Source: Zoroaster sp. YZ-2022 (taxonomy: Eukaryota; Echinodermata; Asteroidea; Forcipulatida; Zoroasteridae). From it: DNA of 64,000 bases. The notes beneath the pieces are model-generated. The model made no database searches. It saw only the letters and a program-made list of their open reading frames with translations, and was not told where the DNA came from. Positions 34,021 to 44,221 of the stretch are shown here, one piece after another (the stretch's first letter is position 1; each line of letters begins with the position of its first letter). The stretch spans positions 20,556,212 through 20,620,211 of the forward strand of contig CM055820.1 of the NCBI GenBank assembly GCA_029582265.1, given 5' to 3'. A program made the position numbers and the translations under genes.

Positions 34021-35048
34021 TCAGATAACAGCCTTGTTCTCCGCCAACGTCTCTCGAGCCGTTTTCGGCATTTCTTTAACCCCCTTGATGTCATCATTGT
34101 ACCATGGGGTACGCGGCCTATCAGTGATACTACTTTTACGAAGTGGCACATGTTTCTCCAGCAGATCGGAAAGCACTGTGTTGTATTGATTGACAAGTTT
34201 ATCAAGATCACATTCTGGGTTTAGTATCAAATCAGATTTGGAGAGTTTTGTGGCAAATCCGTTGTGATCAATTGACTTCAGCTTACGAAATGAAATTTCA
34301 CGTCTTGGGTGTTTTGGTTTCTGAAGATTTAGATTACAGTGTATTGCAGAGTGGTATATAAGCATATCCTCAACAGATACTGACTCTACAAGAGCGTCCG
34401 ATGAGCGACTGATGACTAAATCAAGAATGTGTCCATTCACGTGAGTCGGGGACTGAACAAATTGTGTAAGGCAAGTTGAATCAAGAATGTCCATGAAGCA
34501 TTTTGTCTCACTATCAGATGATTTTTCAAAATGAAAGTTGATGTCTCCGACAATGAGCAAGTTTCCAGACTGTATGGATAGAATCGCTAAATAATCCGAA
34601 AACTCATCAAAGAATATCTTTGAGGTTGTCCTATTCTTCTTGCTGGGAGGTGGACGATATATTACAACCAATTTCAGAGGGTTTGCAGTTCCAGGAAATG
34701 TGAGATTACAACATATGCTTTCAAAAGATATCGCTGAAAAAGGGTTCGACTGTTCACAAGATATGGCTGCTTTGTGAACAATACCAACTCCACCACCAAC
34801 TCTATTTGGGCGAGGCACATGAGTTATTTCAAATCCAGAAGGAACAAGGCTACCGAGAATTTTCTTATCGTTGTCCGATCCAGAAAGCCAGGTCTCATAT
34901 CAGTCAATGCAGTAACATCAAAATCATTCTCAATGATAAAATCTGCCAATAAATCCAACTTGTTGCATACAGACTGAGCATTTAAAAGGCAAAAGCTTGA
35001 TTTTGGTAAGCAAGCTGACACATCAGATTTGTTAGATGGGGGCTTCAT
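34021..35048 (-). pseudogene. LINE apurinic-type endonuclease
   Basis: The N-terminal part (34824-35048) has FCLLNAQSVCNKLDLLADFI and DVTALTDMRPGFLD, the usual start of an APE-type domain. After a frame change near 34820 the rest follows: GGGVGIVHK, LKLVVIYRPPPS, LLIVGDINFHF (catalytic GD.N), and a C-terminal stretch before the RT with TPWYNDDIK. One more shift near 34090 leads toward the RT. The domain would nick target DNA. Confidence 0.85.
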
Positions 35049-35102
35049 AGTGTTCTGGCATTTAGGGCGGCGACCACCTCTTTTACCACGACGTTTAAGA
35101 TG

Positions 35103-35447
35103 TTAACGGTTTAAACCAAGTGAAACAATGTTTTCCCACACATCTGTAGGTATTCTTGGTAAAACTACAGAGGGATTGCAATTCAAAGGGTTCAATTTTA
35201 GAAGCTGTTCAGGTGTATAATACACTAACTTGGATGGTTGATCCTGGAGATTATGCTTATTTTCATACTTGCTTTCAGCTTTACAAGGACCTGGATTTGG
35301 GTTGATATCACCAGATACCAGTATGTCACTTTGGAAAGCTGCACTTGTGTTTCCATGATAAGGAATGCGGGTGCCGATATATTTCAAATGTTGTAGTCGT
35401 TTATGACTTCCATAGACATGAAGTTTAGATGTAGAAAGCCTACTTGG
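35103..35447 (-). pseudogene. LINE 5' ORF with 2A-like motif
   Basis: A frame open from about 35447 down to 35103 carries ILVSGDINPNPGP, matching the ribosome-skipping 2A signature D-x-x-x-NPGP with N in place of the usual E. Such 2A-like signals near the start of APE-type LINE ORFs are established in several invertebrates. No ATG is visible in frame; the 5' end may have been separated by the Polinton B insertion. Downstream it continues for about 60 residues with no clear domain before a stop at 35103. Confidence 0.65.
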
Positions 35448-35473
35448 CTATCAGAGAAAACGAATAGTCCACA

Positions 35474-35737
35474 AGTAGTATGGTAGATGCCGCACCCAGC
35501 GCACCTTCAAAAAAGATATTTTTAAACAAATTCGTTGGGTAGTAGTAGGGGATTTTGATTAAGCCATCTAGAAGGTTACAAAAGTCGTTTTTAAAACTCA
35601 TTTTTTAAAACATATTTGCTGGGTAGTAGTAGGGGGGTTTTAGAGAAGATTTCGACCAGAAAAACAAATACTTCACGTTTTTTTCTTTTTTTTCCCCGTT
35701 TTTTATTGTCTAAGTATATATTGATTAGAGGGAATGG
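35474..35737. repeat. Polinton B terminal inverted repeat, left
   Basis: Matches the reverse complement of 51771-52035 up to and including the PolB start codon (gggaATGG). Two related subterminal direct repeats, each with gctgggtagtagtagggg or gttgggtagtagtagggg, lie near 35540-35560 and 35617-35637, possible binding sites for integrase or a replication protein. Confidence 0.93.
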
Positions 35738-38700
35738 CTACTACTAAACAATATTTATCAAAATGGACATTGGAACAGTTACAAGATTTTGTGAAAGAAC
35801 ATAGACCACCCAGTAGATTTGGAGAAATACCAATACGTATATTTCCAAACAGCGAGGGTAAAATTAATAAACGCGTTTATTACGAATATGTGAAAAATTA
35901 TTTAAAACAACAAAAACCAAAACCATTGTATAAATTCAATTTAACCGAATTGAAAGAGCGTGTAAATGTTGAAAAAATAAATATACCTAGACACGGCTCG
36001 GGTAAAAGAGAGCAGTTGATAAAAAAAGACTATATCGATGCTATTAAAAGGTTTTACGGGCAAGAAGTAGAGTTGAGATTTAACCCACCGATTGACGGTG
36101 GAAGATATTTGCGAGAACGAAGAATGACGGTTCCACCGAATCACAGCAAAGAAAAAGATTTAAACATTTTTTCACAAGCGGTAAAACCAAAGATTATTGC
36201 CAAGTTACGCCAAGACTTGAAAGAATTTAACGCGTGCAAATTTATGATATATATACGAATTAAATTACTTAAAGAAAGACAAAATGGTTCGTTCGATGAA
36301 GCTGAACCAAATTTTCATAACAATAAACAAATTGTTTTATTAGATTTAGACAATATCGAAAATGTACTTGATAATGTTTTTTCGCAAATTGCTGAAGCTT
36401 TAGAAAAATATACGAGAGAGGGTAGCGGGTGGGAAAGAGATCGTATCATCGATATGAACATTAGAATTAGCAAGTATCAACCTCTTAAAGGTGGTAGTTA
36501 TATAGAGCTATGCGACTATATAAAAAATAAAACGGCGTGCATCAACGTAAAAAACAACGACGATAATTGTTTGCGATGGGCGCTGCGCAGCGCTCTTTTT
36601 CCAACTTGCAAAGATCCCCAAAGAACGAGTAAATATCCGACGAGTGATGGTTTAAATTTTAACAATATCGAAGCACCAACGCCGATTAATCAGATCAAGT
36701 TAGTAGAAAAACAAAACAATATAGCAATAAACGTTTTTGGTTGCGAATCAAAATCGATAATAATTTACAAACTTAGCGAACAACCCGCGAGACTAGAACG
36801 TATAAATTTATTATTAATTCATAAAGAAGCAAAGTCTCACTACGTTTGGATTAAAGATGTGAATAAATTACTTTTTGATCAAACGAAACACGGGCATCGT
36901 CAACATTTTTGTTTGCGATGCTTACAGGGTTTTTCGACAGAAACGTTTCTCGAAAATCACGAAAAAATGTGTAAGGGAATTAACGACAGGCCAACAAAAA
37001 CCGTTTTACCAGAAAAGGGTAAAAACGACAAGTTAAAATTTATAAATTTTCATAAAAAGATGAAAGTTCCATTCGTAATATACGCCGATTTTGAAAGCAT
37101 TATTAAAAAGATTGTTGATGAAAACTCTACCAACACTGAAAAACTACAAGAACACGTCGTTTGCGGTTATTCATACGTCGTCGTGCGATGCGACGGTGTG
37201 ACTAGCGCTCCCTATACGTACAGGGGAGAAGATGCGGCTAAACATTTTTTAACTGAATTAGAAAAAGAATCAAAAACCATTAACGAGATATTTAAAAAAA
37301 CCTAAAAAATTGTATATGACGGAAGAAGATGTAGAAGATTACAACTCTGCGAGCGAGTGTTGGGTATGTGAAAAGAAGTGTGATGAGAAGGTACGTGATC
37401 ATTGCCACATTACCGGAAAATATAGAGGCGCGGCGCACAACTGTTGCAATTTAAAACTAAGTTTAAAACCAGACAAAACTTTTATTCCAGTCGTGTTTCA
37501 TAATTTACGAGGCTACGATTCTCATCTCATTATGTAGGCTGCGGGTAAAACGAAAGGAAATTTAACGTGTATCGCAAACAATATTGAAAAGTATATTTCT
37601 TTTAGTATTAATCAACTACGGTTTATAGACAGCGCTCAATTTTTATTGGCGTCGTTGGATAAACTCGTAAAATCAAACGATTCTTTTCCAATCTCAACTA
37701 AACTCGAACCAGATTTAGAAAAATTTAATCTTATTAAAAGCAAGGGTATTTATCCTTATGAGTACATGGATAGTTTTGAAAAATTCAAAGAAACACAACT
37801 TCCTCTTATAGAATCTTTTTACAGTAGTTTGAACTATCAACACATTACCAAAGAACAATACGAGCACGCAAAGAATGTATTTCATACCTTTAATTGTAAA
37901 AACTTGGGCGATTATCACGATTTATACGTGCGTACGGATACTTGCTTATTGGCGGACGTATTTGAAAACTTTCGCGTTACTTGTATACGAGAGTACGGTT
38001 TGGATCCGGCCAATTATTATACGAGTCCCGGGCTAAGTTGGGACGCTTTATTAAAACATTCGAAACAAACTTTAGATTTGTTTACGGACGTTGACATGCA
38101 TTTATTTATTGAGAGTGGTACGAGAGGAGGAACGTGCATGGCGAGTAAACGATACGCTAAAGCAAACAATAAATACTTGCTCGATTATGATAAAACGAAA
38201 CCATCGAGTTACATTATGTATTTAGACGCGAACAATTTATACGGCTACGCGATGAGTCAACCTTTACCGACCGGTAATTTTAAATGGATGACTAATAAAC
38301 AAATTGAAAGAAGGGGATTTAAAAACAATAAAGGATACGTTTTAGAAGTCGATTTAGAATATCCCAAAGATTTACACGATTCACACAACTCATTTCCGCT
38401 CGAGCCAGAGTCGTTTAAAGTGCCGAAAGAATGGATGAGTGATTATCAAAAAGGGTTGCTAAACGACAAACCTGCGCCAAACGTTGTAAAATTAGTTCCA
38501 AATTTATACGAAAAAAAAAACTACGTGATTCATTATCGCAACTTAGAATTATATTTAAAACTCGGTATGAAACTGACTAAAATTCATCGCGTTTTAGAAT
38601 TTGACGAATCGTGTTGGATGAGATCATTCATTGATTTAAACACTCAACTAAGAAAAGACGCGACGAGTGATTTTGAAAAAGATTTGTTTAAACTCATGAA

Positions 38701-39481
38701 CAATTCAGTTTTTGGTAAAACGATGGAAAATGTACGAAATCGCATTAACGTAAATTTGAAGCGATTAAACGATGAAAAATCAGAAAATCAAATTCGCGCG
38801 CTCATTGCGAAACCAAATTTTGCCGAGGCTAAGATTTTCGATAACGAACTAGTAGCGATTCACATGCATAAAAAGCAACTCGTTCTAAACCGCCCGATTT
38901 ACGTAGGAATGAGCATACTGGATTTATCTAAAGCTTTCATGTACGATTTTTATTACAACCATTTGAAACAAAACTATAGCAGTGATTGTGAGTTAATCTA
39001 CACGGATACGGATAGCTTGTTGCTCGAGATTAAAACACAAGACGTGTATAAAGATTTATGTAAAAACAAATCTTTATACGACTTTTCAAATTATGAACAA
39101 CAACATTTTTTACATTCTGAAGCAAATAAAAAGATTATAGGTAAAATGAAAGACGAGACCGCGGGCATGCCAATTTCTGAAGTTGTTTGTTTAAGACCAA
39201 AAATGTATTCGATACTTTTATCAGACGAAAAACAAATTAGAAAAGCTAAAGGAGTTAAAAAACAAGTTTTAGAACAACAAATTAAACAAGACCGTTATAA
39301 ACAAGTTTTATCTCTTAAAAATACTCTACATCACCCTATGAGTTTTATTAGGCACGAAAAACATAGATTATAATACAACGCGAGTAAATAAAATATCGCT
39401 ATCTCCTCTAGACACAAAGAAATACATTTTAGAAAACGGAATAGATACTTGCGCTTACGGTCACTATAGTCTTAACGTTTA
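35734..39481 (+). pseudogene. Polinton family-B DNA polymerase with OTU-like and EndoVII-like modules
   Basis: The replicative polymerase, expected to be protein-primed. The N-terminal region has a candidate OTU-like Cys/His pair (DDNCLRWAL, Cys near residue 279; SHYVWI, His near 369). A C2HC zinc finger follows (HFCLRCLQGFSTETFLENH...C, about 391-415), then exonuclease motif YADFES (about 450). Next come an endonuclease-VII-like C-x2-C...DHCHITGKYRGAAHNCCN segment (near 37360-37460) and RGYDSHLIM (exonuclease II). The palm motifs are LDANNLYGYAMS, NNSVFGKTMEN and YTDTDSLLLE (the last near 39000). Lesions: frameshift in an A run near 37303, TAG at 37535-37537 where the A copy has CAG, frameshift near 39355. 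ATG 35734 lies at the TIR edge. Confidence 0.93.
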
Positions 39482-39526
39482 ACAATTACAATTACGATCG
39501 TTTAACAATTACAATTACGATCGTTT
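39480..39526. repeat. Two-copy 23-bp repeat between PolB and integrase
   Basis: aacaattacaattacgatcg-type unit twice in tandem, between the convergent 3' ends of PolB and integrase; it contains the palindrome cgatcg. It might be a transcription end region. Confidence 0.7.
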
Positions 39527-40517
39527 AACAATAGGGGGATTTTCTGTATCTCGAGGAATAATTTGTAATTCTTCTTTTACAAAACTACGAGCGGGACCTC
39601 CCTCTAAATAATACAAGATGGGTTGATTAGCACCTTTTATCGTTTTAGATATTTTATAAATTGTTATACTCCATATAGGATCTGTGGCTCGGCGTCTCGT
39701 ATCTTTTTCAGCTTCACCGGGCGCGTATAAATACCTAATTAAACTGTTGTTTGGGATTCTTTTTTCTTTCTTTTTACCGCTTGCTGGCGAGGCTGGATTT
39801 TGCTCAACAGAGCTCAATTTAATCGCGTCTTTTGGTTTTAAATTAATTAGTCTCGTCGTCTCGTTGTTTAACGCTTTTACGACTAGTGGCAATCTTTTAA
39901 CCCATTCTCTATTTCTCGTGTCATTCGCTATTTCTTTAGCGTACTGGTGAGAAAATAATCTTTCTGCTAACGTTCTATTAAATCGCTCTACTAATTACTA
40001 TACCCTGCGCTCTATGATTACCAGCTTCGCTTCTTTGAATTTTTACGTTATGTTTACTCATTGTTACGTTAACGCTACTCATAAATTCTTTTCCAGGATC
40101 GACTTGCAGAATTTTAGGCCAAGTTAACGAGCTACGTTTATAAATTTTTTCAAACGCGTTATTGACTTGAATAGCGGTTTTATCGGTTAACGGTTCCGCT
40201 TCTTTATATCTACTAGCTTCATCTACAATTGTCAACGCGTACTTGTAAGTCTTTTTAACAACCGTATCGTGCGGAAGAAACAATAGATCCGCTTGATGAA
40301 CCTCATTCGGTTTTTCAAACGTACAATTACTACTGGTTGGTCTTGGAATATATTTAGGATAGGGTAAATAAATTTGCCACAGCGCTTGCTTTTTTATCCA
40401 CTGTCGAACTAATTTTACATTCACCTTTGTTTCTTTAGCTAGTTTATTGATCGCATCTAGACCTTTGTAATATCCTTTTGGACTATAATAAGCGTTTTGT
40501 AGCTTTCTCTCATCCAT
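39515..40517 (-). pseudogene. Polinton integrase (retroviral-type, DDE), frameshifted at the catalytic Glu
   Basis: The first 179 residues hold a helical N-terminus and the first two catalytic acids of an rve-type core: D77 (HQADLLF) and D140 (ILQVDPGKEF). The third, Glu, would follow D140 by 35 residues (D,D35E). It lies at 39986-39988, but in another frame: a single indel just before it ends the first frame at 39978. The second frame carries ERFNRTLAE and continues to 39515 through a C-terminal domain with basic and PxxYY segments. The enzyme would join TIR ends to target DNA. The break removes activity from this copy. Confidence 0.92.
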
Positions 40518-40539
40518 TTTTAATATTTATAAATATAAT

Positions 40540-40773
40540 TTATTCGGAATTCATAACATTACTTGGCAAAATTCCTTGTTTAACTAACCACATTTGCGTC
40601 ATCCCACCCGCGGCAACGACTGTAGTGAGTTTTAACCCGTCTTTTACATCTAATTTTCCTAAATCGGCAGGTTTAATTTTAAATATCTTTTCACCGAGCA
40701 TGCTGTATAAAACGACTAAAAGAGTCATAACGGCGCTGTGATAAGCTGAATTGGCTATTCCTTTCGTGTCCAT
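40540..40773 (-). CDS. Small two-helix membrane protein of Polintons
   Basis: An intact 77-residue frame: MDTKGIANSAYHSAVMTLL start, a hydrophobic helix (about 14-30), a charged loop, a second hydrophobic stretch (about 50-62), ending KQGILPSNVMNSE. I recognise the family as a small conserved neighbour of integrase and capsid genes in invertebrate Polinton-type elements; function unknown. Its upstream motif tatatttaactaatataaac is nearly identical to that of the major capsid gene, hinting at late co-expression. Confidence 0.8.
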   Translation of the reverse strand: MDTKGIANSAYHSAVMTLLVVLYSMLGEKIFKIKPADLGKLDVKDGLKLTTVVAAGGMTQMWLVKQGILPSNVMNSE

Positions 40774-40781
40774 TGTTTATA

Positions 40782-41159
40782 TTAGTTAAATATAATAATT
40801 AAAAAGTTTTTAAAAACTTTATTCCATTTCAAAAACAGTTGGTTTATACCAAAAACAGTGTTTGTTGTTGCTTTACTATCTGGCTTTTCGTTAGAGACGG
40901 CCTTTTCGTTAGAGACGGCTAAAGTTTGAGGTTTACTAAAAAGATAGTAAGCGCCTAAACCTCCAACGAACAAAGCAATAGCGATATAGTAGTAGTTGTT
41001 GGAGCTTGTTGTTTCACTCGTTGTTGTTTGTGGCGTTACGCTTTGCGTTAACGCGTGTTGAGCACCTTTTTTTAATTCTTGTTTTTTCTTTTTATTAAGT
41101 TCGGCGAGTTTTTTACCGGCCGCGACTCTGCATGTTTGGATTTTTTTCCTTTTTAGTCA
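40782..41159 (-). CDS. Lys-rich single-membrane-helix protein, start unclear
   Basis: An open frame of about 125 codons with no in-frame ATG. After a TGA at 41157-41159 it reads a CxxA-type basic region (QTCRVAAGKKLAELNKKKK), a Thr/Ser-rich spacer, a hydrophobic helix (YYYIAIALFVGGLGAYYLF) and a polar tail containing a direct repeat (AVSNEK twice). This fits a small Polinton-associated family with an N-terminal Cys motif and one membrane helix. The start may have been lost to an indel in the A7 run near 41141-41147, or lie in the overlapping upstream gene. Confidence 0.6.
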
Positions 41160-41758
41160 GTGTTTTTGTTACCATCGACGGTACAACTTGCGTCTGTTCC
41201 GGTTGTGCATTCGCTTCCATCGCTTTTATTATCTATACAAGATTCTTCTTTTCTTTTTAAATGTTTTACCGTAATTAGAGTTGCACTGAGCGGCGCAACT
41301 AACATACCGTACTTGTAGTATATTTCGCACGCTACGGTACTAAGCATGCTCGAAATGAATGGATCTTTTTCTAAATCTGTAATTAATTTACCTTCATTAT
41401 CAATTTCAAAACTATAACCGTATAAATCAACGCGATTTAAACCGAGTCCTAATAATTTAACGTATAACGTTAGAATGGCACTGCCTAAACTTTGCGTTAT
41501 ATCGCGACCCAATTTGGTTTCGTATTGCGTGTGTAATGCATCACGCTCTTCCGTAGATAATGACTCAATATCGTTAACGCTGTACTCTTTACCGAAAAAC
41601 TTTTTGGAGTCTCCTCCTGCTACAACTGATAAAAGACGTTTATCTCGTAGCTTTTGTTTTAACATCTGCGTGTCTTCGCTTATATTAACATCTATAGGTG
41701 CAGACGTAGAGTGTAACATAGATGGATTTTCGGATAATATTTTAGCAACTTCTTCCAT
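41153..41758 (-). CDS. Polinton virion-type protein, SEDT...LGRDITQSLG family
   Basis: An intact 201-residue frame: MEEVAKILSENPSML start, a KLRDKRLLSVVAGG segment, GKEYSVNDIESLSTEE, GRDITQSLGSAI, then DLEKDPFISSMLSTVACEIYYKYGMLVAPLSA, a moderately hydrophobic helix, and a Ser/Thr/Asp-rich tail with regularly spaced Cys residues (SECTTGTDASCTVDGN). The core matches an uncharacterised family that I associate with invertebrate Polintons next to the ATPase and capsid genes. It is probably a structural or morphogenesis protein; this is inferred from context. Confidence 0.78.
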   Translation of the reverse strand: MEEVAKILSENPSMLHSTSAPIDVNISEDTQMLKQKLRDKRLLSVVAGGDSKKFFGKEYSVNDIESLSTEERDALHTQYETKLGRDITQSLGSAILTLYVKLLGLGLNRVDLYGYSFEIDNEGKLITDLEKDPFISSMLSTVACEIYYKYGMLVAPLSATLITVKHLKRKEESCIDNKSDGSECTTGTDASCTVDGNKNTD

Positions 41759-41796
41759 TTATTATAAGTGTTTATAGAAAAATTAGTAAAATTAAC

Positions 41797-42253
41797 AAGT
41801 AATTGCTCAACAACCTATGGGTAATTGCTCAACAACCTATGGGTAATTGCTCAACAACCTATGGGTAATTGCTCACGACCTATGAGTAATTGCTCAACAA
41901 CCTATGGGTAACCTATGGGTAATTGCTCAACAACCTATGGGTAATTGCTCAACAACCTATGGGTAATTGCTCAACAACCTATGGGTAATTGCTCACGACC
42001 TATGAGTAATTGCTCAACAACCTATGGGTAACCTATGGGTAATTGCTCAACAACCTATGGGTAATTGCTCAACAACCTATGGGTAATTGCTCAACAACCT
42101 ATGGGTAATTGCTCAACAACCTATGGGTAATTGCTCACGACCTATGGGTAATTGCTCTCTACCTATGGGTAATTGCTCAACGACCTGTGAGTAATTGCTC
42201 AACGACCTATGGGTAATCGCTCAACGACCTGTAAGTAATTGCTCAACGACCTA
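41797..42253. repeat. 22-bp minisatellite, about 20 units, abutting the ATPase stop
   Basis: The unit gggtaattgctcaacaacctat is repeated about 20 times with variants (tcacgacctatga, acctatgggtaacctat). Two consecutive 120-bp blocks (41821-41940 and 41941-42060) are identical base for base, a higher-order duplication. The stop codon of the ATPase gene lies in the last unit. The unit length is not a multiple of three, so it is not coding. It fills the only large gap in the gene cluster. Confidence 0.95.
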
Positions 42254-42872
42254 GTCACGTATCTCATAACCGGTAGGTTGATCCGTTTTTAAAATCAATT
42301 TGCGGTGTAAAACGAGTTTTAGTTGCTCACGCGTTTGCTCTCGTAACTCAGCCGTTGGTATAACATCGTTTTCTCGAAGACAATTTTCAAACGAATCTCT
42401 ATCTTTACAATAAAACAAACACACCCATTTGAGTTGTTCTCTAAAATCTTTTAATACGCTATTGTATTTTTGAGAAAGAATCCAACAGCTATGTTTAACG
42501 TGTCTACCGCTAAAAGCTAATCGTATTAACGCATTTGTCTCATTTAAACAAACATTTTTGTAGCGTGAGTCTTTACTAGCGCTACAATCATCGATGATAA
42601 ACAACGTCTCATATCCTTTGAGAACCTCGCTATATATTTCTATCGCTTTGTTTAACGTATAATCTTTTAAATCGTCGACGAGTACTCGCTCGTCGTTCCA
42701 AATCCATTTTCTATTTTGATAAGTTTCGTTGTCACCGATAGTGGGACATAATATAACGATCCTTTCAAAAATGTTTTAAATATTCTTTTTGTAACAAATT
42801 TAAAACAAATTCAGTTTTTCCGCATCCCGTTTGTCCGCAAATTAACGCGGCGTGTGGATATTTAGGTAACAT
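42251..42872 (-). pseudogene. Polinton DNA-packaging ATPase (FtsK/HerA, A32-like), frameshifted
   Basis: From ATG 42872 the frame has the Walker A motif CGQTGCGKTEF (about 42810-42838) and reads to about 42772, where an indel in a T/A-rich run breaks it. The next frame continues with ERIVILCPTIGD, the Walker B motif LFIIDDCSASKD, the AFSGRHVKHSCWILSQKYNSVL sensor-like region, and VCLFYCKDRDSFENCLREND, to the stop at 42251. The family powers genome packaging into the capsid in Polinton-type and other PRD1-adenovirus-lineage viruses. The neighbouring gene is the major capsid protein, as expected. Confidence 0.92.
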
Positions 42873-42896
42873 TTTCTTTTACAATAGTCGCTAATT

Positions 42897-44174
42897 TTAA
42901 TAATCTACGGATTCAAAACGCGAGTTTCTTATGTTTAGTTGCGCGTCCATGATAATAAAAGTATACATGTTCAATTCGCCCGCGGATTCCGCTTCTTTTT
43001 CAATTTGAATGGTAATTCCTTCGCTCAAGTTTTGTACTCGTCTTCCGCTTCCGTGTATTTTATTGTCGGTGCTAGTTCTTAAATCTAAAAATAAACCGTA
43101 TCGATTTAGTAAATAATTGCCTAGTTTAACGTTAGATAAATTTAGAGCTTGCGCGACTTGTATAGCGTGTTGCTCATTCGAGTCGCCAAAATATTTTGAA
43201 ATCTCTTCCCATTGTTGATACCTTTTCATTCCGTGCGCGTAGAGTTGATTGGGAACACCTTCGATCGTGATCGAAACTTTATCGATTTTCGGATTATAAA
43301 GCTTGTTGCTTTCTTGTACGTTGGGTTCTCTGAATAAAAACAATATTCCTTTCATACTTTTTGCTGGGGTATTTAAATTTATATTCCACATCGTATCGCG
43401 TTTGTTATACGGAGTCAAGCTCTGTCTCAGTACGCGATCAAACAATATACTCGTTCTATTGCTGTATTGATTTCTAATCGTTCGAGCGAGTTCCGGCATA
43501 TGAACGACCTCAAATTCTAAAGAAATACCGCTTATGATATATTTTGCGTCATCGTCGGTGCTTTTAATCACGCTAGAAAATTTATTAAACACGAGTTCGT
43601 AAGTCAATCGATCTCCGATGCCCGACTGATAATAAGGTTGATGGTTGGTCAACAGTTCAAAATCCAGCGGAATGTAATATCTATTTTTATAAGTGTCTGC
43701 GATGGCTTTATCTTTTCCCCCGTTACCACCTAAATCTTTATCGTTGGCGCCCATTCTTATTTTAGTTGTGTTAAAACTTTCGATTCCTTGGTACACTAAA
43801 TTTTCGCGTTGATCTTTAGTCAACCATTCGTCCTTGTAACAATTGAACACGTCCGCATCGTCTAAAGAAAATATTTCATTTCCTTCCATTTTAATGATTA
43901 TAAGTTTTACGATGGCTCTGCCAATGTTTTGTACCAACGTTCTATTTACATCATCATCGCTAACGAGTTCTATATTGAAAGCTAATCGCGATGTATTCGG
44001 AACGATAACGTCGTTCATTCCTAAATTTGGAAAACGAACCGTCAACAATTGATTTTCGGTAATGGTACTCGGATTGTTTGTAATGACGACTTTTTGACGT
44101 ATACCTTTTACACCTCTAGGTTCTCGTAATCTTCTGTATGGATCCAACACATCTCCGTACGTATTATTAGCCAT
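42897..44174 (-). CDS. Polinton major capsid protein (double jelly-roll, hexon-like)
   Basis: An intact 425-residue frame, within the usual size for Polinton capsid proteins. It has the recognisable N-terminus MANNTYGDVLDPYRRLREP, QLLTVRFPNLGMNDVIVP, NRTLVQNIGRAIV, YYIPLDFELLTNHQPYYQS, DRLTYELVFN, HMPELARTIRNQY and the MKGILFLFREP strand, features of the family found with PolB/integrase elements in corals and other invertebrates. It would form the pseudohexameric capsomer. It is divergent from the 44222 gene, with 47 bases between the two starts. The upstream motif atatttaacgaatataaac is shared with the 40773 gene. Confidence 0.92.
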   Translation of the reverse strand: MANNTYGDVLDPYRRLREPRGVKGIRQKVVITNNPSTITENQLLTVRFPNLGMNDVIVPNTSRLAFNIELVSDDDVNRTLVQNIGRAIVKLIIIKMEGNEIFSLDDADVFNCYKDEWLTKDQRENLVYQGIESFNTTKIRMGANDKDLGGNGGKDKAIADTYKNRYYIPLDFELLTNHQPYYQSGIGDRLTYELVFNKFSSVIKSTDDDAKYIISGISLEFEVVHMPELARTIRNQYSNRTSILFDRVLRQSLTPYNKRDTMWNINLNTPAKSMKGILFLFREPNVQESNKLYNPKIDKVSITIEGVPNQLYAHGMKRYQQWEEISKYFGDSNEQHAIQVAQALNLSNVKLGNYLLNRYGLFLDLRTSTDNKIHGSGRRVQNLSEGITIQIEKEAESAGELNMYTFIIMDAQLNIRNSRFESVDY

Positions 44175-44221
44175 AGTTTATATTCGTTAAATATAATTTT
44201 TTTTTTTCTTTTTAAAATAAA

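Larger units (their letters stand above)
32000..35473 (-). mobile_element. CR1/L2-like non-LTR retrotransposon (LINE), broken
   Basis: Read on the minus strand: a short first ORF with a 2A-like motif (35103-35447), an AP-endonuclease domain (34021-35048), a reverse transcriptase (about 32330-33830), then an untranslated tail ending ctttattattatt. It has several frameshifts and stops, so it is inactive. Its 5' edge abuts Polinton B exactly at the Polinton target duplication, and sequence beyond B (52036 onward) may be its missing 5' part. The 3' tail resembles that of the local SINEs. Confidence 0.88.

Noticed and set aside
41797..42253. Possible CRISPR-like array
   Set aside because: Units are directly adjacent with no spacers, in a eukaryotic mobile element; it is a minisatellite.
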